Of a stretch of 64,000 nucleotides of DNA, positions 62,084-64,000 are shown piece after piece. The translations under genes were made by a program, and so were the position numbers. The notes below the pieces were generated by a model that did no database searches, was not told the DNA's origin, and worked only from the letters and a program-made list of their open reading frames with translations. Source of the DNA: Bacteroidota bacterium (GTDB lineage Bacteria > Bacteroidota > Bacteroidia > Chitinophagales > Chitinophagaceae). The stretch covers positions 1 through 64,000 of the forward strand of contig CANHGS010000015.1 of NCBI GenBank assembly GCA_947460595.1, given 5' to 3'. Position 1 is the stretch's first letter. Every line of letters begins with the position of its first letter.

Positions 62084-62851
62084 TTATTTCTCTACAATAT
62101 TCAACAAGTGATGCTTGCTTTTGAGCATGTATTCTTTGCTTTGTTCAATAGCATGCATTACTTGATCTAGAATTACATCTACCGGTTGGGAATAATCAAT
62201 CACCATGGGTTCCTTAAATCTGATAGATAATTGAGCCCCTTTTTTCTTGAATGTTAAACCGGTTTTAGAAAAGGCCCTCCAGAATCCATTGATCACTACA
62301 GGAACAACAATGGGGTGGTTATTCTTAATAATATGAGCGGTACCCTTTCTCCCTGGTGCAAATGGCTTGGTTGTTCCTTGAGGAAAAGTAATCACCCAGC
62401 TTTTATTCAATGCTTCGTCAATTTTTTGAGTATCGGTTTCATCTCTGTTCCTGGCAACATCCTTTCCATCCGATCTCCAAGTTCTCTTGATGGTAAGCGC
62501 TCCCGCCATTTTAAAAAGGCGACTGATGAAACTCCCATTCATGGTTTCTTCAGCAGCTACAAAATATACATTGGTAAAGGGATTCAACAAATAATAAGGC
62601 AGACCCAATCTATTCTCTTTGCGCCATTTGACCGCACAAAAAATGTGTAAAAAAGTTATCACGTCTGCAAAATAAGTTTGGTGATTACTCACAAACAGTA
62701 CATTTTTTTTGGGTAACCCCTTTAAATGTTCCGTACCTTCTATTCGTATATTATTGACCATGGCCAATCCTGGATAAGAGGCAGCACCAACCAAGGCATA
62801 TACAAAAGAACGCACTATTTTAATATTCCTCATTCGCTCAGTCAATGGCAT
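62084..62851 (-). CDS. Lysophospholipid acyltransferase (PlsC-like) with variant motifs
   Basis: A 255-residue acyltransferase. The first family motif reads SNHQTYFADV, so His and Asp are separated by five residues where the canonical PlsC motif has four (HX4D). The third motif is FPQGTTKP instead of FPEGTRS. GSFISRLFKMAGALTIKR and IVVPVVINGFWR fit the fold. This variant recurs in Bacteroidota homologues as I recall, so the protein is probably an active family branch, not a decayed one. It converges with the thioesterase gene, 2 bp apart. Confidence 0.82.
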   Translation of the reverse strand: MPLTERMRNIKIVRSFVYALVGAASYPGLAMVNNIRIEGTEHLKGLPKKNVLFVSNHQTYFADVITFLHIFCAVKWRKENRLGLPYYLLNPFTNVYFVAAEETMNGSFISRLFKMAGALTIKRTWRSDGKDVARNRDETDTQKIDEALNKSWVITFPQGTTKPFAPGRKGTAHIIKNNHPIVVPVVINGFWRAFSKTGLTFKKKGAQLSIRFKEPMVIDYSQPVDVILDQVMHAIEQSKEYMLKSKHHLLNIVEK

Positions 62852-62969
62852 AGAATGCTTATTTGCAGCACTGCAAAATAGGGAATGTCAACAAATTGTA
62901 GGCGAGAACCATAAAAATAAATCTATTGTATGCTACATACCAATAATTTTGTGCCAGCAAAATCAATAC

Positions 62970-63632
62970 ATGGAACTCAATACAGTGATATTTGACATAG
63001 ATGGTTTACTCATTGATAGTGAACCATTGTGGAACGAGGCAGCCGAAGAAGTATTCAAAGCTTATGGCGTTAATCTAACAGAGGAACAATATAAAAGTAC
63101 CACTGGCTTAAGAACAAAAGAGTTTGTACACTGGTGGTTTGGTCATTATCAAATTGGAGAAGCTGAGCACAGTATTGCTGAAAAAAAAATTGTCCGTTCT
63201 GTGCTTAAAAAAATTGAAAATCAAGCGGCAATCATGCCCGGTCTTGGTTATATTTTTGACTTTTTTCACAAGAAACAGTTCAAAATTGGATTGGCCACAT
63301 CCTCCCCTCAAGAATTAATTGACTTAGTAATACAAATGACAGGGATTGGGCAATATCTTCATGCCACTGCTTCTGCAGACGAGCTTCCATTTGGCAAACC
63401 ACACCCACAGGTATACCTGAATTGCGCTGCAAAAATGAATGCTACCCCTACTAGTTGTATTTGTTTTGAAGACAGTTTTAATGGTATGATTGCAGCAAAA
63501 GCGGCTAGAATGAAATGCGTTGTAGTGCCGCATTACTCCCAATTAAAAGACGAAAAATGGGGCGCTGCAGACTTAAAACTTTCATCACTTCAAAATTTTG
63601 GAGAACTGCATTTTAATTTGGTCCAATACTAG
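62970..63632 (+). CDS. HAD-superfamily phosphatase (HxpB/beta-phosphoglucomutase-like)
   Basis: A 220-residue HAD hydrolase. FDIDGLLIDSEPLW (nucleophile Asp and acid/base Asp of DxD), ATSSPQELIDLV (motif II), KPHPQVYL (motif III Lys), and CFEDSFNGMIAAKAA (motif IV) are complete. LIDSEPLWNEA is closest to the hexitol-phosphate/2-deoxyglucose-6-phosphatase group. The ATG at 62970 is preferred; a longer frame from 62949 uses a non-ATG start. Confidence 0.9.
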   Translation: MELNTVIFDIDGLLIDSEPLWNEAAEEVFKAYGVNLTEEQYKSTTGLRTKEFVHWWFGHYQIGEAEHSIAEKKIVRSVLKKIENQAAIMPGLGYIFDFFHKKQFKIGLATSSPQELIDLVIQMTGIGQYLHATASADELPFGKPHPQVYLNCAAKMNATPTSCICFEDSFNGMIAAKAARMKCVVVPHYSQLKDEKWGAADLKLSSLQNFGELHFNLVQY

Positions 63633-63669
63633 TTTTCAAAACAGTTACTGCACCCTAACATAGATGCAT

Positions 63670-63703
63670 AAAAAAGTCCCGAACCATTGTTCGGGACTTT
63701 TTT
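63670..63703. terminator. Bidirectional terminator
   Basis: GTCCCGAAC (63676-63684) pairs with GTTCGGGAC (63689-63697) around CATT, with A-tract before and T6 after. It serves the HAD gene and the minus-strand OmpA-type gene. Confidence 0.93.
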
Positions 63704-63719
63704 ACAACTAGACTAAGTA

Positions 63720-64000
63720 TTAGTTCTTGCTCTTTAAATTAGGGAATGGAGCAGGTACGGTATTAGGACCTTCTTCAGTAGTTCCTTGCAAATCAACCGT
63801 GTTAAGATCGCCATCTTGACCATAAGACCAGATAAATCTACTTTCAGCAACTCCTTGTTTTTCAACTAGGTATTTGATAACTGCATTAACCCTATCCCAA
63901 CTCATTTGCTGAGCAGACTTACTAGAAGCCCCGTAACCAATTACTTTAACTTTACAATTAGGGTTGGCATTAATTTTTGCTGCAGCAGCTGCCAATACTG
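63720..64000 (-). CDS. OmpA-family C-terminal domain, partial
   Basis: The last ~93 codons of a minus-strand gene continuing beyond the window. VKVIGYGASSKSAQQMSWDRVNAVIKYLVEKQGVAESRF is the OmpA/MotB peptidoglycan-binding fold (pieces VKVIGYGASSKSAQQMSWDR and NAVIKYLVEKQG), with the Asp of SWDR and the Arg of SRF near the diaminopimelate site. The tail QDGDLNTVDLQGTTEEGPN lies after it. Signal peptide and barrel are outside the window. Probably an outer-membrane protein tethered to peptidoglycan. Confidence 0.82.
   Translation of the reverse strand, partial: VLAAAAAKINANPNCKVKVIGYGASSKSAQQMSWDRVNAVIKYLVEKQGVAESRFIWSYGQDGDLNTVDLQGTTEEGPNTVPAPFPNLKSKN

Noticed and set aside
1..64000. tRNA, rRNA or known riboswitch genes
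   Set aside because: Gaps are short and none shows a cloverleaf or recognised riboswitch core; none could be supported by reading.

Overview
The window reads as a chromosomal stretch of a Bacteroidota bacterium, most likely family Chitinophagaceae (Sediminibacterium-like; inferred from gene content, not from any search). Supporting signs are a type IX secretion C-terminal sorting domain on a 1639-residue surface protein, an M56/BlaR1 protein with TonB-receptor-plug-like repeats and a TonB C-terminal domain, head-GIN and DUF5916 proteins, Bacteroidota-type promoters (TTTG, about 19-20 bp, TAnnTTTG), weak or absent Shine-Dalgarno sequences and AT-rich DNA. No rRNA, tRNA, CRISPR array or prophage was seen. 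The only transposon evidence is the end of an IS256-like element at the left edge.

Layout. 1-150: IS end. 0.2-4.7 kb: head-GIN lipoprotein, guaA with a periplasmic binding-like protein, a pyrimidine-rich repeat tract, and a holin-like membrane pair. 4.9-10.2 kb: ligase-associated helicase and PdeM nuclease, then a histone-deacetylase-like reading frame joined in frame to a secreted regulatory-domain protein. 10.2-13.5 kb: DUF5916 outer-membrane protein and a LexA-like repressor with an operator inside its own promoter. 13.7-14.8 kb: surE and a small membrane protein. 14.8-21.8 kb, minus strand: a secreted SUMF1-like protein, the Ig-repeat surface protein and a lipoprotein. 22.1-25.0 kb: blaI and a blaR1-like gene whose sensor position is occupied by an N-acetylmuramoyl-L-alanine amidase domain. 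25.1-28.7 kb: lpxB, a small membrane protein and a penicillin-acylase-family hydrolase, followed by a repeat-rich gap.

29-35.7 kb: metX divergent from osmC-metZ, ThuA, a collapsed ChbG/HpnK pseudogene, a nucleoside-type MFS transporter, a Gfo/Idh/MocA oxidoreductase and a Dabb protein. 35.7-50 kb: mostly housekeeping genes (cmk, GDPD, paiB-like, mrp, hbd, ydcF-like, yigZ-like, DMT exporter, ribD, prmC, exbB/exbD, SPFH, pepT, FKBP, namZ). 50.6-57.5 kb: fmt, then a probable long minus-strand run thyA-folA-membrane protein-methyltransferase-rsmF-LysM-rhodanese/thioredoxin. 57.6-64 kb: an orphan NarL-type regulator, proline dehydrogenase, an SDR, dipeptide epimerase, acyl-CoA thioesterase, acyltransferase, HAD phosphatase and the C-terminus of an OmpA-family protein.

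The most unusual item is the blaI-blaR1/amidase module (22.1-25.1 kb). A BlaR1-type metalloprotease anchor is fused to a complete peptidoglycan amidase where the beta-lactam sensor would sit, next to a repressor whose predicted operator lies between the -33 and -7 elements of its own promoter. Other points of interest are the in-frame HDAC/secreted-protein fusion, the alternating single-cysteine pattern in the Ig array, and simple-repeat tracts next to regulatory inverted repeats.
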